A stretch of 64,000 bases of DNA, taken from positions 20,429,907 through 20,493,906 of the forward strand of contig NC_056529.1 in NCBI RefSeq assembly GCF_019175285.1, given 5' to 3'. Position 1 is the first letter of the stretch. Every line of letters starts with the position of its first letter. This DNA is from Sceloporus undulatus (lineage: Eukaryota; Chordata; Lepidosauria; Squamata; Phrynosomatidae). Position numbers and translations under genes: made by a program. Below, one piece after another: positions 24,604-35,739 of this stretch. The notes below the pieces were generated by a model that was not told the origin of the DNA, did not search any database, and was given only the letters and a program-made list of their open reading frames with translations.

Positions 24604-24673
24604 CTGAGCTTTCAGCCTTCAGCAGGAACATGTCTGTATGGAGGGTACCTTTGTCAACATCCTTCTTAATTCT
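24604..24673 (-). CDS. KLHDC4: KLHDC4, short exon
   Basis: A 70 bp exon from acceptor 'ttctctaaaaag' side (minus strand 'tttttag') to donor gtaatt, phase 0 to phase 1. It encodes [20 protein letters not shown] plus a few residues, matching human [20 protein letters not shown]. It was found by phase and homology because it is too short to stand out as an open frame. Confidence 0.92.
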
Positions 24674-24909
24674 CTAAAAAGCAAGAAGCAGTTCGGTTAA
24701 AAAAGGCTTCTTCATTACAAGAACAGCAGAAGCTATGCATTTTACACCACTATATCATGAGATTTGTACCTCTATCGATGTCCCCAAAATTAACTTAGCA
24801 TTAGCCCTTTCAAAAACTACTCATCTGTTGCCTTCTAGTCTTTACAACATTCCTGTTATGCTTTCTTGACTCCCATCTATGGGGGAAAGAAGAGGTACAA
24901 ACAGAGCCA

Positions 24910-25140
24910 AGAAATACTACATAGGTTGAGTCTCCCTTATCCGGAACTCCAAAATCCGAAATATTCCAAAATTCAAAATGGTCCACTTGGGTGGCTGAGA
25001 AACCTTTGCTTTCTGACGGTTCAATGTACCCTAACTTCCTTTCATGCTCAGAGTTATTTTAAAATATTCCATATAAAATTATGTTCAGGCTAGGTGCATA
25101 ACGGAGATGCAAACATACATGAATTTCACATTAGATATAT
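24910..25140 (+). mobile_element. MER2/Tigger-like MITE
   Basis: Begins 'ataggttgagtctcccttat' and continues 'ccggaactccaaaatccgaa', the recognisable start of MER2-type Tigger elements. Later landmarks are 'gaaacctttgctttctgacg' and 'tattccatataaaattatgt'. Confidence 0.65.
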
Positions 25141-25165
25141 GCCGATAGCAATGTACCTATAGAAA

Positions 25166-25432
25166 AATATAAACATTAGGAAGAATTTCCTGAAGCTAAG
25201 AGCTGTTCAACAGTGGAAGATGCTGCTGCCTTGGAAGGTGGTGGAAATCTCCTTTTCTGGAAGAAGAAAAGTCTTTTGGAAGCAGAAAAATCTCCTTCTT
25301 TGGAGATTTTTAAACAGAGGCTGGATGGCCATCTGTGAAGAGTGCTTGGGTTGTCTTCCTCCAAGGCAGAATGGGGTTGGATTGGATGACCCTTGGGGTC
25401 TCTTCCTACTCTAGGATTTTATTCTATGATTC
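25166..25432 (+). mobile_element. CR1 LINE 3' end
   Basis: 'ttaggaagaatttcctgaag', 'cagaggctggatggccatct', 'aatggggttggattggatga' and the terminal 'ctaggattttattctatgat' are the CR1 3' end in sense. About 90 bases encode the typical C-terminal residues before the UTR. It is 5'-truncated and lies in a KLHDC4 intron, antisense to the gene. Confidence 0.88.
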
Positions 25433-26179
25433 TCAACCCTACAGTAGTTTATGGATTGGAGGCCAATGAAGTGGGGGAAAAGATGCAGAGGGAAATGAAA
25501 CAGGATGGTGGGGACTGTCGATGGCTTGGGGCTGGGTGGGACATCTCATTTTCATCAGGGGTATCCATGCAGAATTTTAAATCCAAATTAAACCGAGCCT
25601 GCACAATAGAGCAAAAGCAAACTAATGAGGAAAAAATGGCTGTTAAAACAATAAAAAAAACTTGTCTCTTAGAAACAGAACAACAGCCGTCCCCTTCCAA
25701 CCCCAAAATTCACATGTTTGCTTTCTCTCCAACAGTAACAAAGAAGGGGGCAAACGCAGCCTGCTAGCTCGCCTCTCCTGCTGTTATGCAACAAGCACCT
25801 TTACATTATTATTTTTTCTTCTTCTTCTGCAGGCAGGCAGCAATTTTTTAAAAAATGCTATTCATTTCCAACCGAAGATGGAAGAGCCAGGGACCGAGAG
25901 GACGACATGCATAGGGTTTGGTGGAAGACGCAGACAGACCCCTGACTCAAAAGTGTGCAGCGTTCCAAAATTCACTGCCATTGACTGAGCAATGTGCCTT
26001 CTTCATTCTTTCTCCCAGTCTCTCTCTTTCAGCCTGGGTTTGCTAGGAAGCTCAAATTTAATGACCTTCTTCTCTAACCTTTTGGTGCGTAGCCACAGGG
26101 CATCACGATTTAGTACGCAGGAATGGAAAAGGAGGAAAACACATACAAACATAAATAAGCAAAGCATAGCATGATCTAA

Positions 26180-26340
26180 AAAACTAACCAGGGTCAGCCC
26201 TGGTTGGTACTTGGATGGGAGACTACTAAGGTGCTGAAGGCTCTATTTCAGAGGAAGGAAGTGGCAAAAAACCATCTCTGGGCATTCCTTAAGAAAATCC
26301 TATTAAATTCATCAGTCACACAATATAGGTATTATCACCC
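26180..26340 (+). mobile_element. 5S rRNA-derived SINE, copy 1 (5' partial)
   Basis: 'cagggtcagccctggttggt' and 'acttggatgggagactacta' match the internal promoter region of 5S rRNA. The SINE body 'ggaagtggcaaaaaaccatc' and a short tail follow. The first part of the 5S head is missing. Confidence 0.75.
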
Positions 26341-26349
26341 CAGTAAGGA

Positions 26350-26570
26350 GTGATTTAAATTCACCAGATTCCCATCCGATCCTGGAAAGTAAGCAGGGTC
26401 AACCCTAGTTAGACACTAGATGGGAGACCACCAACTGATGCCAAGTGCTGGGGGATCTATTTCAGAGAAAGGGACTGGGAAAACCATCTCTGAGGGTTCC
26501 TCGCCTAAGAAAACCCTATGAAATTCATGGGGTCGCCATAAGTCGACAACAAGGCACATAAGAACACAAT
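26350..26570 (+). mobile_element. 5S rRNA-derived SINE, copy 2
   Basis: The head has 'ccatccgatcctggaaagta' and 'agcagggtcaaccctagtta' then 'agatgggagaccaccaactg', clearly 5S-derived. The tail 'atggggtcgccataagtcga' resembles the tail of the tRNA-derived SINEs here. This suggests both SINE types use the same LINE machinery, as reported for 5S-Sauria SINEs. Confidence 0.85.
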
Positions 26571-26576
26571 ATAGGC

Positions 26577-26738
26577 ATGATCACCCAAGTACAGATTGCC
26601 CGAAATTCACCATATTCCTGTCTGATCTTGGAAGCTAAGCAGGTTCAGCCCTGGTTAGTACTTGGATGGGACACTGCCAATGAATACCAAGTACAGGAGG
26701 CTCTATTTCAGAAGAAGGAACTGGCACAACCACTTCTG
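26577..26738 (+). mobile_element. 5S rRNA-derived SINE, copy 3 (3' truncated)
   Basis: 'ctgatcttggaagctaagca' and 'cctggttagtacttggatgg' are the best-preserved 5S segment of the cluster. The copy stops after 'ctggcacaaccacttctgag', where the tRNA-derived SINE begins. Confidence 0.85.
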
Positions 26739-26739
26739 A

Positions 26740-26948
26740 GGATTGAGGGTGTTGGACTATGACTCTAGAGACCAGAGTTCGAATCCCTGCTTGGCCGTGG
26801 AAACCCAGTGGGTGATCTTGGGCAAGTCACACACTTTCAGCCTCAGAAGATGACAATTGCAATCCCCTCTGAAGAAAGTTGCTAAGATGTGATAGAATCG
26901 CCTTAAGGTTGCCCTAAGTTGGAAATGACTTGAAGGCGCACACAACAA
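26740..26948 (+). mobile_element. tRNA-derived SINE (Sauria-type)
   Basis: Begins within the tRNA-like head ('gtgttggactatgactctag', 'agttcgaatccctgcttggc') and ends 'tgacttgaaggcgcacacaa'. It directly follows the third 5S-derived copy in the same orientation. Confidence 0.85.
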
Positions 26949-26952
26949 GTCA

Positions 26953-27309
<357 letters not shown>

Positions 27310-27488
27310 TCATAATTATAAAAGTGTGGTGGAGATGTGCATTTGGCAGAGCCTTAAAATGATCCCAAGGAGTCAGGTTTCCATACTGTTAGGAGTCCCA
27401 AAGTGTCATTTTGTGCTTCGTGCTTCCCCCAGAGTAACCATGCATTTCAGATAGAATACACATGAATTTCCTTACTTTTTAGTTACTG

Positions 27489-27489
27489 C

Positions 27490-27552
<63 letters not shown>

Positions 27553-27566
27553 GCAGCAGCAGCAGC
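27489..27566. repeat. (TAA)n followed by (CAG)n microsatellite
   Basis: About twenty 'taa' units (27489-27551) run straight into five 'cag' units (27552-27566). It lies in a KLHDC4 intron. Confidence 0.92.
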
Positions 27567-28004
27567 TGTAGCAGCCAACCATTTTGCATCTGCGAGTTTG
27601 GTGGAACTGAGGATATCTTCCACTATTTATTAAACTGCCTGTTATATAAGTCCTCAAGCATAAATTTCTTGCCTGCATCCCTTGTCATTTGTCAACCAGA
27701 TTCCCCTTGGAATAGATATGTACATTGCCAGAAGTCAGTCATATTTTTATTACTATACAGGTTGCAAAACTTGCTCCGGCTGCTAAAAAACAAGAGCTAG
27801 GCACCGGAAATAAAATTTACCGGGATCAATAGCATAGTTTTCTCTGCTTACAAGCTTTTTGTATCCTAGGTTTTATTTTGGAGGAAAGGATTAGTGCACC
27901 TTTTGTTCTAGAAGGAAATGTTTTATGGTAAATGTCACTTAATTTTCCCAGGTTTGTTCATTGTCTGAGGACTACAAAAGATGGTTGTTGTTAACTGCCA
28001 GCAT

Positions 28005-28292
28005 CAAGTCAACTTTGACGTATGGCAACCTGACAAATGAGAGACCTCCAAGTCTCCTTATCCTCAACAACCCTGCTCAGGTCTTGCAAAGTCAAGGCAG
28101 CCATGGCTTCCTTGATGGAGTCTATCCATCTGGAATGCAGTCTTCCTCTTTTCCGATTACCTTCCACCGTACCAAGCATTATTGTCTTTTCTACTGAGTC
28201 CTGTCTTCTCATGATATGCCCAAAATATGACAATCTCAGCTTAGTCATCTTGGTTTCTAGAGAGAACTCAACCTCGATTTGCTCAATGGGTA
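28005..28292 (-). mobile_element. RTE/BovB-like LINE fragment, ORF C-terminus
   Basis: The minus strand encodes MTKLRLSYFGHIMRRQDSVE, TIMLGTVEGNRKRGRLHSRW and IDSIKEAMAALTLQDLSRVV. This GHIMRR-KRGRP-RWxD pattern is the C-terminus of BovB/RTE reverse transcriptases. The fragment is open for 97 codons. BovB is the likely driver of the SINE tails seen across the window. Confidence 0.82.
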
Positions 28293-28462
28293 GTAAAATC
28301 ACATTTAATTACATTCAGTTATATTGGGGTAGTAAAATAGTACATAAAACAGCAAAATCGAGGTTTGCTTTCTGGAATTTATATATTTTTGAATATTTTT
28401 GAGCCGTGGATGGTCAAATCTGTGGATGAAGCACCCATGGATATGGAGGGCCAATTTGTCTT
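28293..28462 (-). mobile_element. Tigger-like MITE
   Basis: The plus strand ends 'tggatatggagggccaattt' after 'ttgagccgtggatggtcaaa', the reverse of the CAGTTGGCCCTCCATATCCA end of the family. The left end is diverged. Confidence 0.65.
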
Positions 28463-28566
28463 TTTTGCAGCCTGCAGTGTCCACAAAACTCCTCCAGCAT
28501 TACATTTCAAATGCAACAATTCTCTTCTTATCAGTTTTTATAAAATATAAAAGCTACACCATTCTA

Positions 28567-28567
<1 letters not shown>

Positions 28568-28604
<37 letters not shown>
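28568..28604. repeat. (GT)n microsatellite
   Basis: About eighteen uninterrupted GT units, 316 bp below KLHDC4 exon 28920-29012. Confidence 0.92.
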
Positions 28605-28606
<2 letters not shown>

Positions 28607-28849
28607 TCTGAATTTCTACTACACTGTGATGGCACTATGGCTATAAACAATCAATCATCCTCTCCAGCTCTTCATTAAGAGCAACAGAAAATGGCCCTAT
28701 ACTGCAAGACACTAAACTGCATTACAAAAACTTTAAATTCAATATTTTTATCAATTCAGTTGTTACTCATCTTGGATTAAGTTCGGATGTTGCTGTTCCA
28801 ATGTGGCTTCTTTTAGTGATAGATTTTTGTGTTTTGTAACAGGAAATTA

Positions 28850-29239
<390 letters not shown>

Positions 29240-29330
29240 TCAAAATGCCTCTCCTACGGGACATTTATTGGCCATAGGGCTTTTGATGACAATGACAACA
29301 GTGATGGTATTAAGATCCCACTTAAAATAC

Positions 29331-29478
29331 AGCTGGCCCTCCACATTCGCAGCTTTGGCTTTTGCAGATCTGCTTGTTTGTGGATTTAATGAATATGTTC
29401 TCTCTAGGAACCTCTAGGTCCTCCAGTGCAACTTTGCCCGAAGTTGGCCAAAGAGTTGCACTGGAGGACCTAGAAAAT
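29331..29478 (+). mobile_element. Tigger-like MITE, truncated, at the edge of the KLHDC4 part
   Basis: Starts 'cagctggccctccacattcg' after a TA and contains the palindrome 'taggtcctccagtgcaactt' / 'agttgcactggaggaccta'. It stops near 29478 without the right end. Repeats become sparse to its right, so it marks the change from KLHDC4-type to FOXC2-type sequence. Confidence 0.65.
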
Positions 29479-29559
29479 CTTGGAAAAAAACACTTCTCTG
29501 TCCACTCCCTTTTTTCTTCAGGGGATACTGACCCCTTTCCTCTCCTTCTTGGCCCTCCT

Positions 29560-29725
29560 TGGCCCCCTCCGCTCTGTTTTATTCCTCCAACGCAAAACGC
29601 AACGTCCGCCCCCTCCCTGGGCACAGCGCCGACATCTGTGCCGATGATGAGAAAGTCTGTGTGGGCGGCCGTCTGCCTTTGTTTGAACGAGATTCTGGCT
29701 GAGTGTGAAAAAGGGGAGGAAAAAA
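29560..29725. other. Unique GC-richer segment, possible conserved element
   Basis: Non-repetitive sequence with 'ccgacatctgtgccgatgat' and 'gtgggcggccgtctgccttt' followed by 'gtttgaacgagattctgg'. It has no convincing reading frame and does not look like any repeat in the window. TTTGTTTG is a forkhead-like site. Whether it is conserved cannot be judged from one genome. Confidence 0.35.
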
Positions 29726-30341
29726 TAAAACCTTTTCTGCTACTCTCCTCTTCTGATATTCTGACTGCATTTTGCAGAACGGGGTTTTTGGGGCCTCTTT
29801 TTCCTCCTGAAAACAGCAGCCCATCTTGCCAGAAATTTGTTCAAAATAAGGAGGAAACGATGAAAGGAGTGAGGGTTTTAAAAATTGCTATTTCCCCAGA
29901 TTTTTCCTTTCAATTCCTGAGGATGAATCATTGAATGACTGTGCCTTTCCAAGCTTAAAAGGGAAACAAGGAGAGATACGGATAAGGGTAATGATAGGAT
30001 AAGGAAACTACAGGGCTTTTTAAAGCAAAGGGATTAAGTTTTGGTTGCTCTCATTTTTGCTTTGAACATTGAAAATTTTAAAATGACGAAAAATTTGGAA
30101 ACGTTGAAAATGTCCCACTTGACTCTTCTATTGTTGGTGTTGGTTTCTTCCCTGGCTTATTTATCTTGGCTCTTTTTCCCCTTGAATGCCAAGCTATATC
30201 TAAGTTCAAAGTGGTTCCAAAAACTTGGGGGGGAAATTCTTTCATTGGGAGGATTTCTTGTTGGGGAGGATGCAATCCTCAAGCTAATACAAAACAACTT
30301 TTCCTTCAAAGTGTGTGATTATGAGAGAGACAGAAAAATAA

Positions 30342-30358
30342 GGGGGGGGGGGGGGGGG
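30342..30358. repeat. Poly-G run
   Basis: A run of about seventeen G. Runs this long are rare in real sequence and common at weak points of long-read assemblies. Confidence 0.85.
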
Positions 30359-30525
30359 CGGAGGAAAGGGGAGGAAGGAAAGGAAGAAAGAAGGTGATAA
30401 AGAAGATAGAAAGGGGGTGGGAAGGTGTGCAAAGTGGAAGGATAGAAGGGAAGATGCGCCTGAGGCCTCATTGCTACTATACTGAATGGTAATAAAGGTG
30501 CCAATAAATGTTTGAAGCTGCTTAA

Positions 30526-30535
30526 AGGGGGGGGG

Positions 30536-30576
<41 letters not shown>
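30526..30576. repeat. Poly-G then poly-T run
   Basis: Eleven G are followed immediately by about thirty-seven T. The G-to-T switch is unusual for a retroposon tail and may mark an assembly join. No gap is recorded here. Confidence 0.8.
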
Positions 30577-30577
<1 letters not shown>

Positions 30578-30799
30578 GTTTGTGATTGTAAGTTGAGTAT
30601 TGTATGTTGTGTTTTAATTTTTATGTGGTGTTTTAATGATTAATGCAAATATTTTTTAAAAGGTTGTGAGTTGAAAGGAAAAATCCCACTCCGAAGCCAA
30701 ACATATAGTGCGGTGCCTAGGCCTTTAATGTTGGAACAAGATAGAACTGGTCTGCATTCCCCTTCGGGGCGTGCTATGCTATTGGATTAAAGAGATTCT

Positions 30800-30967
30800 G
30801 AGTCACTGCAGAATAATCCGATTGGGACCGCTTTAGCCGCCTCGCTCAATGCTGGGATCCTGGATCGTAGTTCAGGTCACAACAAAATCCAGTCCCAAGG
30901 ACTCTCTAACGCCAAGCAGGGCAGTTAAAGCGGTCTCAACGGGTTATTTCTGCAGTGTGTTTGGACC
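30800..30967. mobile_element. Harbinger-like MITE, GC-richer subtype
   Basis: Inverted arms 'cactgcagaataatccgatt' and 'cgggttatttctgcagtgtg', with 'gggaccgctttagccgcctc' against 'ggcagttaaagcggtctcaa'. The same subtype occurs at 36500-36660 and 39891-40083. Only this subtype is found in the FOXC2 part. Confidence 0.65.
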
Positions 30968-30969
30968 TC

Positions 30970-32160
30970 TGCATTATAGTGGGGTTGTGGCATTCTCTAT
31001 TTTAGAAGGGCAGTCTTAAATCTATTTTAGACTTTTTTTTTTGAATTCCCCAATGAAACCGTTGCATTTAATCCTGGTCTGAACCTTTCTTTTTCCTTTG
31101 TTGGAAGTGGTACCTTTTCATTATTCCTTCTTTTTCCTTCTATGCATCCTTCTGTAAATTCACACCAGACATGCGGTTTTTTGGTATTTCTTTTTAAAGG
31201 GAAATGAACAGCTGATTATTTTATTATTTTCATCATCATTATCATTTCTCATTATTTTTCCAAGATTGGTAAAAAGTGAGACACATCAGACACAAGGAAG
31301 GGGGGAGGCAGACATTGCAAAGCTTGGTTTTGGTTTAGGTTGGAAACCTTTTACAAAAAGGGAGGAAAGCGTCTGGTTTTCGCTCAAAAGCTCATGTCCT
31401 TTTTTTTTAAAAAAGCCCTATTTTTCCTCATAAAGTTCCATTAACTCCAAATAAACAGACACAAAATTAAAATATTCATATTTTAAAAAACGATTTCCTT
31501 TCAAAGCAACTGTTTCTACACAAAAGGAAGGACAAAGGGAGGAAAAATTGTTATTTATCATTATTTTAAGAGCTGGATCTTTTTTGGGGGGAAAGAAGGG
31601 AATAGAAAATATCCAGTGACTCACTTTAAATATTATATTTAATCGAAATGAACACGTTTTAAATTGCAATTGAAACAGACCAAACCCTCGATGGCCTAAA
31701 ACAATCAAACCCCCAAACCGGGGCCACAAATCTTTTTATATATATATATTCCTATTAATTATAATATGCATATTTATGGCCCCCCCCTTTTTCTCCTATA
31801 TAAATAGGTGTCGTAAATTGGCCCCCAAGATGCCCGAGAGCTCTTTTGCTAATACCGCTTTGATTCCATTCTTTGCTAGGAGAAAGCAAGCATTTTTCCA
31901 CGTCTAGTTTTTGAGTGATTTCAATGGAAAAGCAAAACAGGATATAGGATCCCAAACTGTGTTTGGAAATATCTGCGTGGATTGAGGATGGCCCATGTGG
32001 TTGTCCTTTTTTGGGGGGTGGGCAGATTTTAAGTTTTTAATATTATAAACTATAAAGCAATACCACCAATTTAATTCTTGCTGGGGTTTAGCTTGATCAT
32101 TCACTGCAAAGGACCTGCTTCTCTTTGGCTGTCTGATCCATGAGGGCATTCTGACGAGAC
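30970..32160. other. AT-rich unique stretch downstream of FOXC2
   Basis: No repeat family or exon was recognised. The block at 31430-31740 is AT-rich, with 'tattatatttaatcgaaatg' and 'gttttaaattgcaattgaaa'. It might be part of a FOXC2 3' UTR or a regulatory block, but the minisatellite at 32165-32965 separates it from the stop codon. Confidence 0.35.
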
Positions 32161-32164
32161 CGTT

Positions 32165-32965
32165 TCTCTTCTGTCTGCCTGCGGATTAGGTCGGTCCATA
32201 CGATGATATTAACAAATCGAACTACATGGGATCCTTTACCTGATCCATATGGTGTCGTAAGGGAACAATGTGGGTTAATTATGGGATGATACTTGTCAAT
32301 ATGGGATCATACGGTTCAATTATGGGTCCTGTGGGATGAATACCTGGTCAATTGATTGATATAGGTCAATTGGTCAATTGTGGGTTCATATGGGATGAAT
32401 CTTGGCCAAGATGGGATGAATCTGGTCTTATGGGTTCCATATGGGATATGGAAACACTGATTAGTATGGGTATCAACATGGGGTGATACCTGGTTCAGTA
32501 TGTGATTGTATGGATCATCTGGTCAATGTTGGGATCAATGACAATGAATACCTGGTCATTATGGGATGAAAAGTGATTGATTGTATGGGTCAATATGGGG
32601 TGGATATTGGTCGTTATGGGGAAATACGGGACAAAACCTGGCAAGATGTGGGTCCTGTGGGGTCAATTATGAGATGAATATCTGGTCTATGTGGGATCAA
32701 TATGGGATTGAGCTTGGTCATTGGATCAACACCTGACCTTATGGGATCCACCTAATCAATGGAATCAACACCTGGTCCATGCAGTATCAATAGGGACCAA
32801 TTCGGGGACTACCTGGGTGGTGTGAGATCATAGGGGATGACTACCTGGTCAATGCATGGTCATGCAGGGATGAATACTGGTAACATGGGTTCAATTATGG
32901 GATGAGATCTGGTCCATGTTTTTTAGGATCAACCGGGGATTCAACACGGGTGCCTCCCTGGTCCA
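32165..32965. repeat. Minisatellite, left block, abutting the FOXC2 stop
   Basis: Some twenty-five degenerate units of about 25-35 bases built from 'tatgggatgaatacctggtc' and 'aatatgggatcaa'. It runs from about 32165 to within about 20 bases of the FOXC2 stop codon, leaving no room for an ordinary 3' UTR. The same unit in the same orientation reappears at 36145-36400. Confidence 0.88.
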
Positions 32966-32980
32966 TCCGGGAGGGAAGCC

Positions 32981-34635
32981 TCAGTACTTGGCGCAGTCTT
33001 TAGGGTATTGCTGCCTGTAGAGGTTGCGGGGGTGCTCGTTGGGCAGCTGCAGGCGTTGGGCGGTTGTTGGCGTGGGCCGGGGCTGGCTGCCTCCTTGGGT
33101 TCCCGGAGGGGCCGCCGCAGGGCCTCCGCCCCATGCGTGCGGGCTGAACATCTCCGCGCCGGGGGAAGCCCTTGTGCTGCCCGGGGGGGAAGCCGTGGCC
33201 GGAGAGGTGGGAGCTGAGTTCCGAGGAGGGTCAGTTACCAGGCTGCCGCTGCCGCCTGCTGTTGCTTGCCCTCCTCCTCCCCCTCTCTTCCCTCTCCTCC
33301 CCCTCTTGATGGTGATTGGGATGTGGTTGCTGATGGTTGCCTGGTGATGGTGGTGGTGATGGTGCGGGTTGTTCTCTGCTTGCTGCTGGGTCTGGGTCTG
33401 CTGCAATTCACGGCTGGGATGCTGTTCGGAGATGGAGCTGCCCTCCTCCAAAGTGGCCGCCGAGACGCACATGTGAGGAGCACTCTCTCCCCGGTGTTGT
33501 ACAAACTCATGGCCCTCTGCTGTTGGTAGCTGGGGCCGGGTTCCCCCAGACCCCAAGTGCAAGCCTGGCTTGTAAAGGGGGTTGGGGGGGTGCGTTGGGG
33601 GCTTGGCTGTAACCCAAGGAGCCAAGCCGAGGTCCTCCGCTGGGCTCAATCGGCGGACGGGGGCTCTCAAGTCATGATGTTCTCCGCTGAAACCGGAGGA
33701 GGAGGCCATTGGCGGAGGGCCTGGGGGGTGGTGTGGTGGGAGTGGGGGCCAGGATGGGCCTCGCTGGGCAGGGAGGGTGTTCTCCGTAGACCGGACGGAG
33801 TGGAGGCCAGGCTTCCAGGGCTGTTGGAGGACCCAGCATCACGCCGCATCCCATTTTATTTCAGGGCTGGGTTCTCCATTTGGTGATGACTGGAGCTTGG
33901 GGAGAGGACGCTTCGCTTTTTGATAACCACTTTCTCCCAAGAGGTGGTGCGAGGAGGCGCCAGGAGATGGGCATGATGGTGGTGGTGATGGTGGTGCTGT
34001 TGTTGGGTGGTGGGCGGTGGGTCTCTAGAGTTGCTCAACTCCGTGGCTCCACTTTTGGAGGTGGCTTTCCTCCGTTCCTCCTCCTCCTCCTTTCTCCCAG
34101 TCGGTTCTTCTTTCTCTGGTGGCATCTTTTCTTGAACCTCGACGCCGCCGGGAGGAAGGAGCCATTCTCGAAATGTTGTAAGAGTCCGGGTCCAAAGTCC
34201 GAGTAGCTGCCTTTGGGGTTTCTTATTCATTCTTGGGCACTTTCACGAGCACTCGGTGAGGGACAGGATTGTGTCGGATGGCGTTCTGCCAGCCCTTGCT
34301 TGTTCTCCCTGTAAAAGGGGAACCTGTCCATGGATGAACTGGTTAGATCCCGTCAGGTGATCTCTTCTCCGGGGCGTTTGGATGGCATGGTGTCAAGGCG
34401 ATGTAGCTGAGGGGGGCTTTTGGACCAAGTCCTTTGGGGCGGTGGGTTTGGTGGTGTTGGGGGTGGTAAGGCCATGGAGCGGCCCTGCCGGCCCGTACTG
34501 CTCCGGGTTTGCCCCGGAAGACCCCCATGGACCGGCCTGGGCCCCTAAGTCCCGCCGGCCGGTTAGTGTTTGCTCGCTCAAGTAAGGCCCACTCAAGGCT
34601 TTGGGGCCGACACCGAGTAACGGGCTTGCTCGTTG
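32981..34635 (-). CDS. FOXC2: FOXC2, forkhead transcription factor, single exon, frame interrupted
   Basis: FOXC2 is a nuclear forkhead activator needed for lymphatic, vascular, heart, kidney and skeletal development. Minus-strand landmarks in order: an ARYSVS-like start and PYLSEQ (about 34630-34570), APKDLV (34430), the forkhead domain about 34425-34125 (SYIAL, APEK, FPFYRENKQGWQN, IRHN, then FENGSFL and an Arg-rich wing), KVVIK with a SUMO-type IKSE (33930), SVENIMT-like (33680), AMSLYNTGE and APHMCV (33510-33450), two His runs, EMF, and the end DCAKY-TGA (human DCTKY). Length fits human FOXC2 (501 aa) with some expansion. The frame shifts at least six times through small indels, and the ATG is not clean. 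Because residues match on both sides of each shift, base errors are more likely than decay. FOXC1 ends in DCSKF and fits less well. Confidence 0.9.
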
Positions 34636-34639
34636 GCAA

Positions 34640-35290
34640 CGCCACTCTTGCCCTCCTTCGATGGCCTTTCCCCCCTTTCCTTCAAGTCCAACGAGAAGCA
34701 GGTGAAGAGATACTAGGAGTCCTCTGGGGGCAAGAAATTGCTTTGCTTTGGACTTTTTCTTCTCCTCCAAGGCTCCAAGTCCAACTCCAACAAGAAGAAG
34801 AGTTAAAGAGAGATCTAGAAGTCTTGAGGACAAGGAATTGGTTTGCTTTTGACCTTTTTTCTCCTCCTCCTTCCAAGGCTCCAGTCTATTCCAGCTTGAG
34901 AAGAAGTATGGAATAAGGATACAGAGTCCTGAGGGCCAGGAATTGCTTTCCTTTCCTTGTTTCTTTCAAGTCCACTCCAGCACGAAAGGAGGGGGGAAAG
35001 GATGTGAGTCTTTGAAGGCGAGGAATTACGGTGCCTTTTCTCCTCTTTCTTCTTCTCTTTCCAAGGCTCCAAGTCAACTCCGACCAAGAAGGATTAAAAA
35101 GAAGTCCTTTCGGGAAAAGAATTGCTTTAGTTTGACTTTTCTTCTCCTCCTTCCTCGGTTCCAGTCTCTTCCAACTAAGAAAGAGGAAAAAGAGATACTC
35201 GAAGTCCTTTGCAAAGGGAGAATTGCTTTACTTTTATTTGTTCTCTCCTCCTTCCGGCGGCTCCAAGTCAACTGCAATTCCAAGCCAAAA
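34640..35290 (-). repeat. ~97 bp tandem repeat in the FOXC2 5' leader
   Basis: About seven units start with 'ctccaagtcaactccaac' variants at 34681, 34773, 34879, 34966, 35065, 35159 and 35261 (spacing 87-106). Each carries 'aaggaattgctttgcttt' and a 'cttttcttctcctcc' tract. The array begins a few tens of bases upstream of the FOXC2 start, so it lies in the 5' UTR or core promoter. Confidence 0.85.
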
Positions 35291-35739
35291 AGAGGCCTTT
35301 CTTCGGAGGACCCGATCCACTTTGGAACTCCTCCAAAAGACGGATTCAAATTCAAAGGCTTCTTTTCCAAACTTCAAAATCAAAATAGGTTCTTCTTTAA
35401 GAGCAAAAGGGGGCCCATCCTTGCCAGCCAGCGCTCCTCTCTCTTCCTCTCTCTCTCTCTTCTCTCTCTCTCTTTCTCTCTCTTTTTCTTTTCTTTGCTC
35501 TCTCGCTTTGCAAAGAGAGTGTGCCCCTCTCCGCTTTTTTACCTTCCTTCTGTTTTTTTCCCCTCCTTTTAAATGCCTCTTCCTTTTCGTTTCAAAAAGC
35601 CAACTTTTGAAAAGCCAAAAATGAAAGGAAGCGAAAAGGATCCCTTCCGAACGGAGAGCAAGAAAGAAAGAGGAGAAGGAGAAAGGCTTCCTCCAGGGGA
35701 AATCTATCTAATTTTAAAAAATTGTCAAGAGAAGCCGAA

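Noticed and set aside
26180-26738. Possible functional 5S rRNA genes
   Set aside because: The 5S-like parts are partial and mutated, and are followed by a SINE body and LINE-like tail.
30970-32160. FOXL1 or another forkhead gene beside FOXC2
   Set aside because: No second forkhead motif (such as SIRHNLS or YRENKQ) was seen on either strand outside 34125-34425.
32165-32965. CRISPR-like array
   Set aside because: Units are degenerate and contiguous with no unique spacers, and the genome is a vertebrate one.
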